Assembly (NCBI GenBank): GCA_905233475.1
Contig: CAJOEN010000008.1
Location: 1 to 41,916, forward strand
Source: an uncultured Bacteroidales bacterium
GTDB lineage: Bacteria > Bacteroidota > Bacteroidia > Bacteroidales > P3
Direction: 5' to 3'
DNA: 41,916 nt
The stretch's first letter is position 1. Each line of letters begins with the position of its first letter. This document shows, in pieces, positions 27,022 to 35,759 of the stretch. A program made the position numbers and the translations under genes. Below the pieces are notes generated by a model that ran no database searches, was not told where the DNA came from, and saw only the letters and a program-made list of their open reading frames with translations.

Positions 27022-28356
27022 ATGCAAGATTTTGAAATAATACTTCCGAAAAAGGACTTTGGCATAACCGAAAAGGAATTTGATATGTGGGCTGATAAGG
27101 CCATGGATGCTCGGCGTACTTTGTTGCGTGGCGACGGCAAAGGCAATGATTTTCTCGGCTGGCTCGACCTGCCTGCGGCTACCGGAACGATAGAGTCCAT
27201 GAAAACTGCCGCACAATGCATAAAGTCCAGCTCGCAACTACTTGTAGTTGTGGGTATTGGAGGGTCATATTTGGGGGCGAGAGCCGTTATAGAAGCCATG
27301 CAGTCGGAGTTGCAATGTCTTGACAATACGCGGGAAACACCGCTTGTGATATATGCCGGACACACACTTAGCGAGGATTACTATGTCCAATTGCTGAAAA
27401 TCCTTGATATTTACGACTATTCGGTGGCGGTGATTTCCAAATCGGGGACTACCACCGAGCCGGCCATTGCTTTTAGACTGATAAAGAGTCATCTGGAGAA
27501 AAAATACGGCAAGTCCGAGGCGCGGGAACGCATTTTCGCCATAACCGATGCCAAAAAAGGTGCTTTGCACGATATTGCAGAAATGGAAGGTTATTGCAGC
27601 TATGTTATTCCCGACGATGTAGGCGGACGTTTTTCGGTGCTTACGCCCGTTGGCTTGCTACCTATTGCCGCCGCAGGTCTTGATATAGAACAACTTATGG
27701 CCGGTGCCGCCGCCATGCGCGATGTGTGTTTAAGCGATGGCAGTGTGGGCGAAAATCCTGCCCTCTTGTATGCCGCCATGCGAAATATGCTATATGCCTC
27801 GGGCAAAAAAATCGAGATGTTAGTGAATTTCCTGCCCAGCCTGCGTTATATAAGCGAATGGTGGAAACAACTTTTCGGCGAAAGCGAAGGCAAGGAAAAC
27901 AAAGGTATTCTGCCGCACAGCCTCAGTTTTACAACCGACCTGCACTCTATGGGACAGTATGTGCAACAGGGCGAACGGCATATTTTCGAGACTCTTATAA
28001 GCGTTGGCAAAAGCCGCTCGCATGTGGAGATACCTGCCGACGACCGCGACCTTGACAAGCTTAATTATCTCATTTCCAAATCATTGACGCAAGTGAACCA
28101 CTGTGCCGAACTTGGAACGGTAATTGCTCACAAAAACGGCGGCGTTCCCATTATAGAAATTAGGATACCCGAAATTTCGGAATACACCATAGGGCAACTT
28201 ATTTATTTCTTCGAGTTTGCTTGTGGAGTTAGCGGTTATATGCTTGGTGTAAATCCTTTCGACCAGCCCGGGGTGGAAGCGTACAAGAAAAACATGTTCG
28301 CTCTGCTCGGAAAACCGGGTTTTGAGGATTTACGCGAAAATCTCATCAGCAAATGA
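27022..28356 (+). CDS. pgi: glucose-6-phosphate isomerase
   Basis: It interconverts glucose 6-phosphate and fructose 6-phosphate in glycolysis. The 444-residue protein is of the short bacterial type (about 450 residues, like Bacillus). Motifs: VVVGIGGSYLGARAVIEAM, VISKSGTTTEPAIAFR, the sugar-phosphate site, catalytic Glu in SEWWKQLFGESEGK, the Ser/His region TDLHSMGQYVQQGER, and the C-terminal Lys in GVEAYKKNMFALLG. Its stop overlaps the next gene by four bases (ATGA at 28353). Confidence 0.96.
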   Translation: MQDFEIILPKKDFGITEKEFDMWADKAMDARRTLLRGDGKGNDFLGWLDLPAATGTIESMKTAAQCIKSSSQLLVVVGIGGSYLGARAVIEAMQSELQCLDNTRETPLVIYAGHTLSEDYYVQLLKILDIYDYSVAVISKSGTTTEPAIAFRLIKSHLEKKYGKSEARERIFAITDAKKGALHDIAEMEGYCSYVIPDDVGGRFSVLTPVGLLPIAAAGLDIEQLMAGAAAMRDVCLSDGSVGENPALLYAAMRNMLYASGKKIEMLVNFLPSLRYISEWWKQLFGESEGKENKGILPHSLSFTTDLHSMGQYVQQGERHIFETLISVGKSRSHVEIPADDRDLDKLNYLISKSLTQVNHCAELGTVIAHKNGGVPIIEIRIPEISEYTIGQLIYFFEFACGVSGYMLGVNPFDQPGVEAYKKNMFALLGKPGFEDLRENLISK

Positions 28357-29123
28357 TTTCCGGTGCAAAAATAAAGCAGTTCGCAGGTTTCAGGCAACAA
28401 AAAAAATGTAAAGACGAAAATGTATTTGTTGTTGAAGGCGACAAGATAGCACGTGAGGCATTGCTTTCCGACATCGAAATAAAAGCTGTGTGTGCTACCG
28501 GTAGCTGGATTGACGCAAATCGTAGCCTGCTTGCACAACGACTGTCGCAATACGATATTTATGAGGTTTCGGAGGGGGAGCTGAAACGTATAGGCAACCT
28601 GCAAACGCCTAATAGTGTATGGCTTTTGGCCGAACAACCCAAGGAACAGTCCATAAAAATGGCTTTTGGCGGCCTGACTCTTGTCCTCGACCATATTCAA
28701 GACCCGGGCAACATGGGTACCATATTGCGTATTGCCGACTGGTTTGGCATACGTCATGTGGTGTGTAGCAACGAAACCGTCAATTATCTGAACCCAAAGG
28801 CTATACAAGCCTCTATGGGTAGCATTTTCCGCACTCAGGTGCATTACACCGACTTGAATGACTTTTTGCGTATGTGTCAAGATAAGGGCATAACGGTTTA
28901 TGGAGCCACTCTTGACGGCGGTGATGTTTACCAGACTCAGTTGCAGAGGGATGCAGTGCTTGTTATCGGCAATGAGTCGAGGGGTATCGAAACCGAGCTC
29001 GAGGGTTTGATCACGCAAAAGATTGCCATACCTAATTTCGGCGGCACATGCGAGTCGCTCAACGCTTCGGTGGCAACGGGTATTTTGTGCTCCGAATTCC
29101 GTCGTCGTGACAAATCACTGTAA
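28353..29123 (+). CDS. SpoU/TrmH-family RNA 2'-O-methyltransferase
   Basis: The 256-residue protein has an N-terminal RNA-binding part (VFVVEGDKIAREALLSDIEI) and a SPOUT trefoil-knot catalytic domain with the three family motifs: motif 1 LVLDHIQDPGNMGTILRIAD, motif 2 VLVIGNESRGI and motif 3 ESLNASVATGILCSEF. It uses S-adenosylmethionine to methylate a ribose in rRNA or tRNA; which one is not readable. It starts inside the pgi stop (ATGA), so translation is coupled to pgi, though the functions are unrelated. Confidence 0.92.
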   Translation: MISGAKIKQFAGFRQQKKCKDENVFVVEGDKIAREALLSDIEIKAVCATGSWIDANRSLLAQRLSQYDIYEVSEGELKRIGNLQTPNSVWLLAEQPKEQSIKMAFGGLTLVLDHIQDPGNMGTILRIADWFGIRHVVCSNETVNYLNPKAIQASMGSIFRTQVHYTDLNDFLRMCQDKGITVYGATLDGGDVYQTQLQRDAVLVIGNESRGIETELEGLITQKIAIPNFGGTCESLNASVATGILCSEFRRRDKSL

Positions 29124-29146
29124 ATAAAGGTGTGTTCTATAAATTA

Positions 29147-29200
29147 CATATTCTCCTGCTCGCAGAAGTTCGCAAAATCTTTTCTGCCTATGGCAGAAAA
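29147..29200. repeat. dispersed intergenic motif with hairpin
   Basis: The inverted copy of CGAGCAGGAGAAT (29150-29162) is followed by the perfect 9-bp hairpin TTTTCTGCC-TAT-GGCAGAAAA (29180-29200) between two convergent genes. The hairpin has A- and T-flanks on both sides and may also act as a weak two-way terminator. Confidence 0.5.
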
Positions 29201-29229
29201 AGAGAATAAATAGAAGTCCTTTAAATATT

Positions 29230-30483
29230 TTATACCAAGGTTTTTTCGTAGCTCCGCACTTGAGCGTAGTACCACGCAAGGTTTACTATGCTCATTATGG
29301 TGTTTACTGCAGAAAAAAGCATTATTGCCAATGCGAAATCGGCGAGCATTACACCGATTGTTAGGACAGAAATGCGCAAAACAAGGAGTATTACATTCAA
29401 AATAAAATCGATATGTTGTTTGGAGAAAAGATTTGGCAAAAACGACAGCGACGAAAGTATAAGATTCAGAAAAATCCATGGCAAAACAAAATGCAGATAT
29501 GGCGCGCAGGCTCCCCATTCTTTTCCGAATATAAATTCCAACAGGTTTTCGGCAAAAACGCCTCCTAACATGAACATCGGTAGAAAAATGGCGGCGTTGG
29601 TCAGGACAAACCTGTTGATGTCGCTTTTTAACGACTTGCGGTTGCGGTATTTTTCCGAAAGGTTTTTATAAAGTACGCTATGGTATGCCGATGAAAAAAA
29701 ACTTATAGGCCGGAAAGTACATGCCATAGCCAGCGAGAACAGTCCTAAATAAGATTTGTCGAAATAGTAGGCCAAAAACAGGAACGGCAGGTTGAAGGAA
29801 AAACTGTCGATGAAGTTTCTGGGCATGGTGAACATGGGAAATTTGCGGTGTTTGGAGGCTATGGCTTTTTCCTCTGTCCACGAGGTTGCGGGCAGGTGTA
29901 GTTTGTGTAGCTGTATGCGGTAGTTTATATTGCCAACTATTTGTCCTACAAGACTTCCGGCCTGCAAAGTCCCGTTGGTGAGGTGGGCGACCCCTGCCGT
30001 TAGTTTGGCTGCTACTGTGGCTACACTGTTGGTTATATTGGAAAGTGCCATCTGCCCGAAAGCCTTTACATAATTGAAAAGTGCCTTATACACACGGGTG
30101 GTGCCGCAGAAAAAAATCATTGGCGGAATAAGGAAAACGGTGAACCCCACATTCCCGCAAAGGAAAATAACCAACACCACCACAACGGAAAGCAACGAAA
30201 ACACTGTATTTATACGCATTGCTAACCGTGTTGTGGCTACGGCTTCCGATTTGTCTTTGCCAAGCATTATGGAATCCTCGTATTTGCCTGTGGATAAAAT
30301 TGCAAGTACATCCACAATACTAAGCCAAGTGGCGTAGGCTCCCAAATCGCTTTGACTGAAAAGTCGTGTTATAAAAGGATATATTAGCAACACCAAAGCC
30401 TGACTTGCAAAACTGCCCGAAACAAGGGTGAATGAGTTTTTGATGAACTCGATGGGTAATGGTTTCTTTTTGAAAGGATTCAT
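29230..30483 (-). CDS. polysaccharide flippase (Wzx-like, MOP superfamily)
   Basis: The 417-residue protein has about 12 hydrophobic segments and the family opening FIKNSFTLVSGSFASQALVLLIYPFITRLFSQSDLGAYAT, given here in parts: FTLVSGSFASQALVLLIYPF and RLFSQSDLGAYATWLS. Such proteins flip lipid-linked sugars across the inner membrane. No glycosyltransferase or polymerase gene is nearby, so it is an orphan. The 15-base gap after the VWA protein gene suggests co-transcription with it. Confidence 0.82.
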   Translation of the reverse strand: MNPFKKKPLPIEFIKNSFTLVSGSFASQALVLLIYPFITRLFSQSDLGAYATWLSIVDVLAILSTGKYEDSIMLGKDKSEAVATTRLAMRINTVFSLLSVVVVLVIFLCGNVGFTVFLIPPMIFFCGTTRVYKALFNYVKAFGQMALSNITNSVATVAAKLTAGVAHLTNGTLQAGSLVGQIVGNINYRIQLHKLHLPATSWTEEKAIASKHRKFPMFTMPRNFIDSFSFNLPFLFLAYYFDKSYLGLFSLAMACTFRPISFFSSAYHSVLYKNLSEKYRNRKSLKSDINRFVLTNAAIFLPMFMLGGVFAENLLEFIFGKEWGACAPYLHFVLPWIFLNLILSSLSFLPNLFSKQHIDFILNVILLVLRISVLTIGVMLADFALAIMLFSAVNTIMSIVNLAWYYAQVRSYEKTLV

Positions 30484-30498
30484 AGTGGACAGTGGTTT

Positions 30499-32577
30499 TC
30501 AGATTTCGTTTTTATAGCGGCGCGCAATCCATTCGGTGCCCAAAAGCACGACAATTATAACAAAAAACCACGGCCAATTGATTAGTTCCATGTTCTTGTA
30601 ACGGCTGAACATGATATTTCGTATGTCGCTACGTTGGTCGAGCAGTTGCGGTAACGAGTCCATATCCTGAGGCGGTAGCATGTAGCCTCCGGTTTTGCCG
30701 GCTATGGTGTTGAGCAGTGAATGGTCGGCGGTGAGGCTTATTTGTTCCAAACAAAGTTTTTCCACAACAAAAGAGCCGTTTTTGGTGTGTTTTTTTCCTC
30801 CGGCTTTTGCCGATGCTGTATAGGTGTAGCTACCTTGCGGCAATGTCCCTGCCGATGTATAGTAGTGATTGCCACGTGGTTCGGAGGCAAAGGTGCTTGT
30901 TTTGCCGTCGGGCATATTTACCGATATAATCACGTTGCCGTCCGTTACAGGCTCAAAATTGTCGTTGTAAAGTTCCGACTCAAAGGTTACAGCCTCGTTT
31001 TCGGCGAAAGCCACCTTTGCATTTACCCTAAATTTCTCCTTGTCGAGCCGCAGTGAGAGGTAGGCGGCGGTTTTTTCCATAAGTGTGCCTATGTTCTCGT
31101 GTGTGGAGTTCTGCCGGAAATCGTCCATAAACCATTTCCAAAGTCCGTCGCCGACTACAAATCCGTATCTTGTGCCGTTTTTTTGTGAAAAAGCCACCAT
31201 CGGCATTTCCGACACCACGTTTCCTGTTTTGGCGAAGATAAGGGTTTGCACATTTTCGCTTTTACGATATTTGCCGAAAGGCACGCTCAGCGGTGGAAAT
31301 CCTTCTATTTTTCGGATGGTGTTTTCGTCCATAGCGAAATGCGGAAAAGCCGAGTTGAAAGCCGCCGTAGCCTCATCGCAACGGTTTGAGCGAAGATTTA
31401 CCGCAAGTCCCGTTTGAAGGCGGTCGAAACGGTCGAAAGCAGTTTGCTGTCCGAGTACGAAAAGTACCGGTGTCTGCGATTTCATGACTTTCTCAACTAA
31501 AGAGTTATGCGTCATTTTGTCCGACGGCAGCTGGTGCAGAATGATAAGGTTGTACAGCGACGGCTGTTTGTCGAAATCGTCGGCTGAAAAGTTCTCCACT
31601 TCGTATGTCTCCACGCTTTCGAAACAGCGTTTTATGGCACCTACGTCGGGGTGCGGCGATTGGGCTATGAGAGCTATTTTGCGGCGGCTGTCGATAACTT
31701 CAACGGTAAATGTACGCACGTTGTTGGTCGTTGATACCTCGCCTTCGCAGGCTTCGATTTTCACGGTGTACTGCCTTACACCCGGCTTGTCGGCGTCGAG
31801 CATTACGTTTTCCGTTGTAAAAAAATCGTCGGAAGAATAGGGTAGGTTTTTCTGAAACAGGGTTTTGCCTCCATTCTCCACTGTCATACGGCGAGTTTTG
31901 CCCGACAATTTGTTTGCTTTTATCGATATTTCTACCGGAAAACGGCTGTTCAGGTAAGTTATACGATTGTATTTTATGTTGCTGATAGCGGCATCCTTTC
32001 GCACGGAAGTATCGCCCAAAGCGATGGTGTATATTGGGAAAGTACAGTCCGTAAGGTTGGTGGGCTGTGTGCCTGCGTTGAAAATACCGTCCGAAGCAAG
32101 TACTATGGCACCCACGTTACGGCCTTTGTAAATATCATGTATTTCGCTCAAAGCCAATGAAATATCGCTCGACTGCCGGTCGAAAGAGCCATCGAAACCA
32201 TTTTGTAGTGAGCCGCCGAACGAGAAAACCTCCACATCATATTTCTCCGAAAGGGATTTTTTCAAATCGTTGAACTTTTGCAGGTAACCATTGCTGTAAA
32301 ATGTCGAGTCTTTGGTCATTACTATCGACTGTGAGTTGTCCTGCAAAATCACCACCACCGGTTTTTCGGTTTCCACGGAGGATATTTTTACAAGCGGCGA
32401 AAGCAGTAGAAACCCTATCATAAACACCGACAGGCAACGCAAAACCGAGAATATCCACCGTGCTTTTGGCGACAGCTGTGATTTTTTGTCGGAAATGTAA
32501 AGTATTATGGCATAAAGCATTCCAAGAACGGCACATGCCAAGACTCCAAGCCACGAATAGTCGGTTAAAATATTCAT
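30499..32577 (-). CDS. membrane-anchored VWA-domain protein
   Basis: The protein has 692 residues from the ATG at 32577, chosen because the promoter box overlaps the earlier in-frame ATG at 32601. Two N-terminal helices (WLGVLACAVLGMLYAIILYI and FSVLRCLSVFMIGFLLLSPL) precede a von Willebrand A-like domain with an intact metal-site motif DNSQS in VVVILQDNSQSIV and VGAIVLASDGIFNAGT. The middle is Ig-like and glutamine-amidotransferase-like (LYNLIILHQLPSD). A C-terminal helix (WPWFFVIIVVLLGTEWIAR) returns to the membrane. It resembles Bacteroidota membrane proteins of the BatA/BatB or gliding-related type in layout only. The function is unknown. Confidence 0.78.
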   Translation of the reverse strand: MNILTDYSWLGVLACAVLGMLYAIILYISDKKSQLSPKARWIFSVLRCLSVFMIGFLLLSPLVKISSVETEKPVVVILQDNSQSIVMTKDSTFYSNGYLQKFNDLKKSLSEKYDVEVFSFGGSLQNGFDGSFDRQSSDISLALSEIHDIYKGRNVGAIVLASDGIFNAGTQPTNLTDCTFPIYTIALGDTSVRKDAAISNIKYNRITYLNSRFPVEISIKANKLSGKTRRMTVENGGKTLFQKNLPYSSDDFFTTENVMLDADKPGVRQYTVKIEACEGEVSTTNNVRTFTVEVIDSRRKIALIAQSPHPDVGAIKRCFESVETYEVENFSADDFDKQPSLYNLIILHQLPSDKMTHNSLVEKVMKSQTPVLFVLGQQTAFDRFDRLQTGLAVNLRSNRCDEATAAFNSAFPHFAMDENTIRKIEGFPPLSVPFGKYRKSENVQTLIFAKTGNVVSEMPMVAFSQKNGTRYGFVVGDGLWKWFMDDFRQNSTHENIGTLMEKTAAYLSLRLDKEKFRVNAKVAFAENEAVTFESELYNDNFEPVTDGNVIISVNMPDGKTSTFASEPRGNHYYTSAGTLPQGSYTYTASAKAGGKKHTKNGSFVVEKLCLEQISLTADHSLLNTIAGKTGGYMLPPQDMDSLPQLLDQRSDIRNIMFSRYKNMELINWPWFFVIIVVLLGTEWIARRYKNEI

Positions 32578-32598
32578 TATTGCGTTTTTTTGCAACTG

Positions 32599-32606
32599 CA
32601 AAAGTA
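32599..32606 (-). promoter_or_regulatory. -7 box of the VWA-flippase unit
   Basis: TACTTTTG followed by CAGT on the minus strand, 21 bases before the chosen ATG at 32577. Confidence 0.5.
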
Positions 32607-32632
32607 CAATTTTTTTACAAAATGCGAGTAAT

Positions 32633-32663
32633 AAAAAAGGTGTCCGTAATTTTGGGACACCTT
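32633..32663 (-). terminator. terminator of the DUF3127 gene
   Basis: On the minus strand the stem AAGGTGTCC/GGACACCTT (9 bp, 9-base loop) is followed by a T-run. It starts 25 bases after the stop codon. Confidence 0.85.
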
Positions 32664-32688
32664 AATGAAAAAGACATTAGTTTCTGTA

Positions 32689-33120
32689 TTAGAACGGCAA
32701 GTCGTCGTCCACACCCATTTGTGTGTCGGCTGCCGGTTGTTGTGGAGCCGAGGCAAAATCGGGAGCCTGTTGTACGGGCTGTTGCTGTGCTGCCATAGGT
32801 ATAGGCTGTGGAGTTGCTTGCTGGAAGTTGCCGGCGGCAGGTTGGGCTTGTACAAAGGTGTCTATCCTGAAACAACGAAGGTCGGTGTACCAACGTCCCT
32901 GAAACTCGCGTGATTCGGGCGAGAAATGCACATTGATTTGTGTGCCTACCGGTATTCCTTCTATCATGGCAGTCCTGTCTTCGCCGAACATGGTGAAAGC
33001 CACCATTTTAGGAAATTGTTCCTGTGTTTCTATAACAAATCCTCCTCTAACCCATGTGCCTCTTGCGCTTTCGCCACTTTGTTTGGGCAAAATCTGCATC
33101 AGTTTTCCTATTATCTCCAT
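32689..33120 (-). CDS. DUF3127 protein with SSB-like C-terminal tail
   Basis: The 143-residue protein is typical of a small Bacteroidota family. Residues 1-90 are beta-rich and OB-fold-like (MEIIGKLMQILPKQSGES, WVRGGFVIETQEQFPKMVAF, REFQGRWYTDLRCFRID). Residues 92-135 are a Gln/Pro/Ala-rich linker. The last residues are GVDDDLPF, nearly the same as the acidic tip DDDIPF by which single-stranded DNA-binding protein recruits repair proteins. The layout OB-like domain, disordered Gln-rich linker, acidic tip is that of SSB. Single-stranded nucleic acid binding is inferred and not shown. It is transcribed alone: promoter box upstream and a strong terminator downstream. Confidence 0.85.
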   Translation of the reverse strand: MEIIGKLMQILPKQSGESARGTWVRGGFVIETQEQFPKMVAFTMFGEDRTAMIEGIPVGTQINVHFSPESREFQGRWYTDLRCFRIDTFVQAQPAAGNFQQATPQPIPMAAQQQPVQQAPDFASAPQQPAADTQMGVDDDLPF

Positions 33121-33182
33121 ATTACTCTAAATATTATGTTTTTAGTTATTTACAATTAAATGCCACTTTTCAAAATTTTCCA

Positions 33183-33190
33183 CAAAGATA
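33183..33190 (-). promoter_or_regulatory. -7 box of the DUF3127 gene
   Basis: TATCTTTG followed by TGGA on the minus strand, 62 bases before the ATG at 33120. Confidence 0.55.
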
Positions 33191-33265
33191 CAATATTTTT
33201 TCGAAACAAAATGGGGCAAAGTATCTTTTTAATGAAAAAAATCCCAAGTTCTGATTTTTAACGAT

Positions 33266-34006
33266 TTATTTCAGAAGATAGGTGAGACGCATGTTGATAC
33301 TTGCGCGTTTGGCTTTGGAGCTTGTGTTGAAAGTTCCGCCCCAGCTGTATTCTTCGTCGGAGGAGTTGGGTGCGGTAATTTGGAACACGCCCATATTGGC
33401 CGATTGCAGACTTTTTATTTTGCCACCGGCGTTTTTAACTATAGTTTCGGCACGGGTTTTGGCATCTTCGGAGGCTTCGGCCAACATTTCTATTTTAAGG
33501 TCGGCAAGTTTGGTGTAATAGTAGTCGGGGCTGTCGGCATCAACGTCCACGCCTTTGTCCAAAAGGTCGGAGATTTCGAGGTAAGCCTCTTCCACTTTCT
33601 CCACGTCGCGCGATTCGATACGAACGCGTTGGGTTATTTTGTAGCCCACAAATTTGGAGAAAGAGCGTTGTGCCTCCTTGTCGTAGTAATAGTCGAAAAC
33701 TTTTTCGGAATTCAGGGCTTTGAAAAGGCTTTCGCCGGTGGTTATGCCTTTTTCGGCGAGGAACTCTTTGACAATTTTTGTTTGGGACTTGATATCGGCG
33801 TAAGCTGTTTTTTGGTTATAGTCCTGTGCGTTGAACGAAAGGTCCCACACAATGAGGTCGGAAACAAAGTCCTTTTCGGCCAAGCCGATGACAGACACTG
33901 TTTTGGCAGGCTTTTTCGAAGCGTAGATGTAGTGGCCTACAAATACAAATGCTAATGTGAAACACACACCGATGATGGCAGCGATGATGATGTTGCTTTT
34001 TTTCAT
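33266..34006 (-). CDS. SIMPL (DUF541) domain protein
   Basis: The 246-residue protein has an N-terminal membrane anchor or signal (IIIAAIIGVCFTLAFVFVGHYI) and then a periplasmic SIMPL domain: VSVIGLAEKDFVSDLIVWDL, GYKITQRVRIES, EEAYLEISDLLDKGVDVDAD, EDAKTRAETIVKNAGGKI. Proteins of this family bind membranes or assemble as rings; the role here is unknown. It is downstream of the nucleoside kinase gene (46-base gap) on the same strand. Confidence 0.87.
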   Translation of the reverse strand: MKKSNIIIAAIIGVCFTLAFVFVGHYIYASKKPAKTVSVIGLAEKDFVSDLIVWDLSFNAQDYNQKTAYADIKSQTKIVKEFLAEKGITTGESLFKALNSEKVFDYYYDKEAQRSFSKFVGYKITQRVRIESRDVEKVEEAYLEISDLLDKGVDVDADSPDYYYTKLADLKIEMLAEASEDAKTRAETIVKNAGGKIKSLQSANMGVFQITAPNSSDEEYSWGGTFNTSSKAKRASINMRLTYLLK

Positions 34007-34052
34007 GATGATAATTTTTTAATGTTATTGATTATGATTTATGAAATTCGGT

Positions 34053-35717
34053 TTAATATTCGAAACTGCTGTTGCCCAAAAATTCTCTCATTATGGAAGT
34101 TGGAGGAATGTTTTTCTCGTTAATTGGTTCGAAAAGGGCAAGGAACTTGCTTAGGCGCTTAGCTTCAGCGTATTCTGGTGTGTCCTGCGGTACGCGTTCG
34201 AGCAGAGGTTCGGCATATACTTTCAGCACGCCGAGTTCGTAAAGCAATGCCGAGTTGAAAAATATGTCGGCGTTTTCCTGATAGGGGAATATATGGTTGC
34301 GTTCGCCGTCGCGCACGCTGTCCCAGCGTTTGAGAGTGGCGTAGGCCGAGTAGCCACGGAAGTTAAAATCGCGTACTATGCGGCGTATCAGACGGTTGTC
34401 GGAGGTGTGTATCAGGTTTTGGTTGTCGATGGATATTTGTGTAAATGGCGATATGGCTACTTTGAACTTGTATTCGTCGGGGACTTGTTCCGTGAGTTTT
34501 GGGTTAAGTGCATGTATGCCTTCCATAATGAGAATGCTGTCCTTGGTCAGTTTCATGGTTTTGCCCAAGAATTCGCTCTTGCCTTGTATAAAGTTGTAGG
34601 TAGGTGTCTGCACTTCCTCGCCTTTCGCCATTCGCACAAGATGTTCGTTTAGCAGGTCGATGTTCAGGGCTTCGAAGGCTTCGAAATCGTAGTCTCCGTT
34701 GGGTTGGCGGGGTGTTTTTTCGCGGTCGATGAAATAGTCGTCGAGCGACAGCTGGTGCACATCGTATCCCAATACCGACAGTTGCACCCCCAAACGTCGG
34801 CACGAGGTTGTTTTTCCCGATGACGATGGACCAGCTATAAGTACAATCCTAACCTTGTCCTTGCGTTGGTAAATGGCGTCGGCTATGGTGGCGAATTTCT
34901 TCTCGTGCAGGGCTTCGGCCACATGTATCACGTGATTGGCTTTCCCTTCGCGCACAGCTTTGTTGAGGTCGTTCACGAAAGAAACGTGCAGAAGTTTGCG
35001 CCAGTCGTGATGTTCTTTAAATATCTTGAACATTCGCGGAGTCTCTTTGTAGAGGCTGAGTAGCGAGGGGTTGTAGAAATTCGGGAACTGCAGCAGGTAT
35101 CCTTCGCTGAAAATGCGGAAGTCCCACAACTTGAGGTAAGATGTGGAAGGTACAAGCTGGCAGTTTATCTTGTGCGGAGTGTCGCCAATGTGTTGTATGG
35201 AGGTGTATAGTTGTCCGAGGCTGGACATCAGATTCTCGGTTTCCTTGTTGCCTGTGGCGGATATAATCTCCAGCGCTTTTGACATTGGAGTAAGGGTGCT
35301 TGTAAAAGGCAGGTCTTCTTCTACAAGTTCAATCATGCGTTTTCGCACGTTGGCGGCAATATCTATCTGGTTGTCATCAACGCCGGTTATGGTGCAATAA
35401 TAGCCATTGGTAAGGGAGTTTATAATGTCAAGCTGTGCTTGCGGATATATGTCGCGCACGGCTTTGTAGAGCATAAATGCTAATGAGTGTATGTAAGTAC
35501 GGTAGCCGGCATTCTTGTCGGACAGGTCGAAAAATTGTATGGTAAGGGGAGTGTATATGCAGTAGTTGAGGTCGGCAATTTCGTTGTTCACAAATGCCCC
35601 GATGATGGGGTAGTGTGCTATATGTTGGTAATTTTTGGCTATTTCCAAAAGTTTTGTTCCGCAAGGAATGGAAATAGTCTCTTCGGTGTTTTTGATAATG
35701 ACTTCTACTGTCTGCAT
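34053..35717 (-). CDS. nucleoside kinase fused to TGS and ThrRS-like domains
   Basis: The 554-residue fusion has three parts. Residues 1-65 are a TGS domain (VEVIIKNTEETISIPCGTKL). Residues 70-190 resemble the second additional (editing) domain of threonyl-tRNA synthetase (TNGYYCTITG). From about 285 there is a uridine-kinase P-loop domain with Walker A GPSSSGKT at 296-303, the SLDDYFIDREKTPRQPNGDY substrate motif, and ILIMEGIHALNPKL. It probably phosphorylates uridine/cytidine; the purpose of the synthetase-like half is not known. The same fusion occurs widely in Bacteroidota and Firmicutes. It lies 42 bases downstream of the DUF4954 gene, likely in one operon. Confidence 0.88.
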   Translation of the reverse strand: MQTVEVIIKNTEETISIPCGTKLLEIAKNYQHIAHYPIIGAFVNNEIADLNYCIYTPLTIQFFDLSDKNAGYRTYIHSLAFMLYKAVRDIYPQAQLDIINSLTNGYYCTITGVDDNQIDIAANVRKRMIELVEEDLPFTSTLTPMSKALEIISATGNKETENLMSSLGQLYTSIQHIGDTPHKINCQLVPSTSYLKLWDFRIFSEGYLLQFPNFYNPSLLSLYKETPRMFKIFKEHHDWRKLLHVSFVNDLNKAVREGKANHVIHVAEALHEKKFATIADAIYQRKDKVRIVLIAGPSSSGKTTSCRRLGVQLSVLGYDVHQLSLDDYFIDREKTPRQPNGDYDFEAFEALNIDLLNEHLVRMAKGEEVQTPTYNFIQGKSEFLGKTMKLTKDSILIMEGIHALNPKLTEQVPDEYKFKVAISPFTQISIDNQNLIHTSDNRLIRRIVRDFNFRGYSAYATLKRWDSVRDGERNHIFPYQENADIFFNSALLYELGVLKVYAEPLLERVPQDTPEYAEAKRLSKFLALFEPINEKNIPPTSIMREFLGNSSFEY

Positions 35718-35759
35718 GGCGTTGGTAAAATTTTAAGTTATAACTTGTTTAGAAATGTT

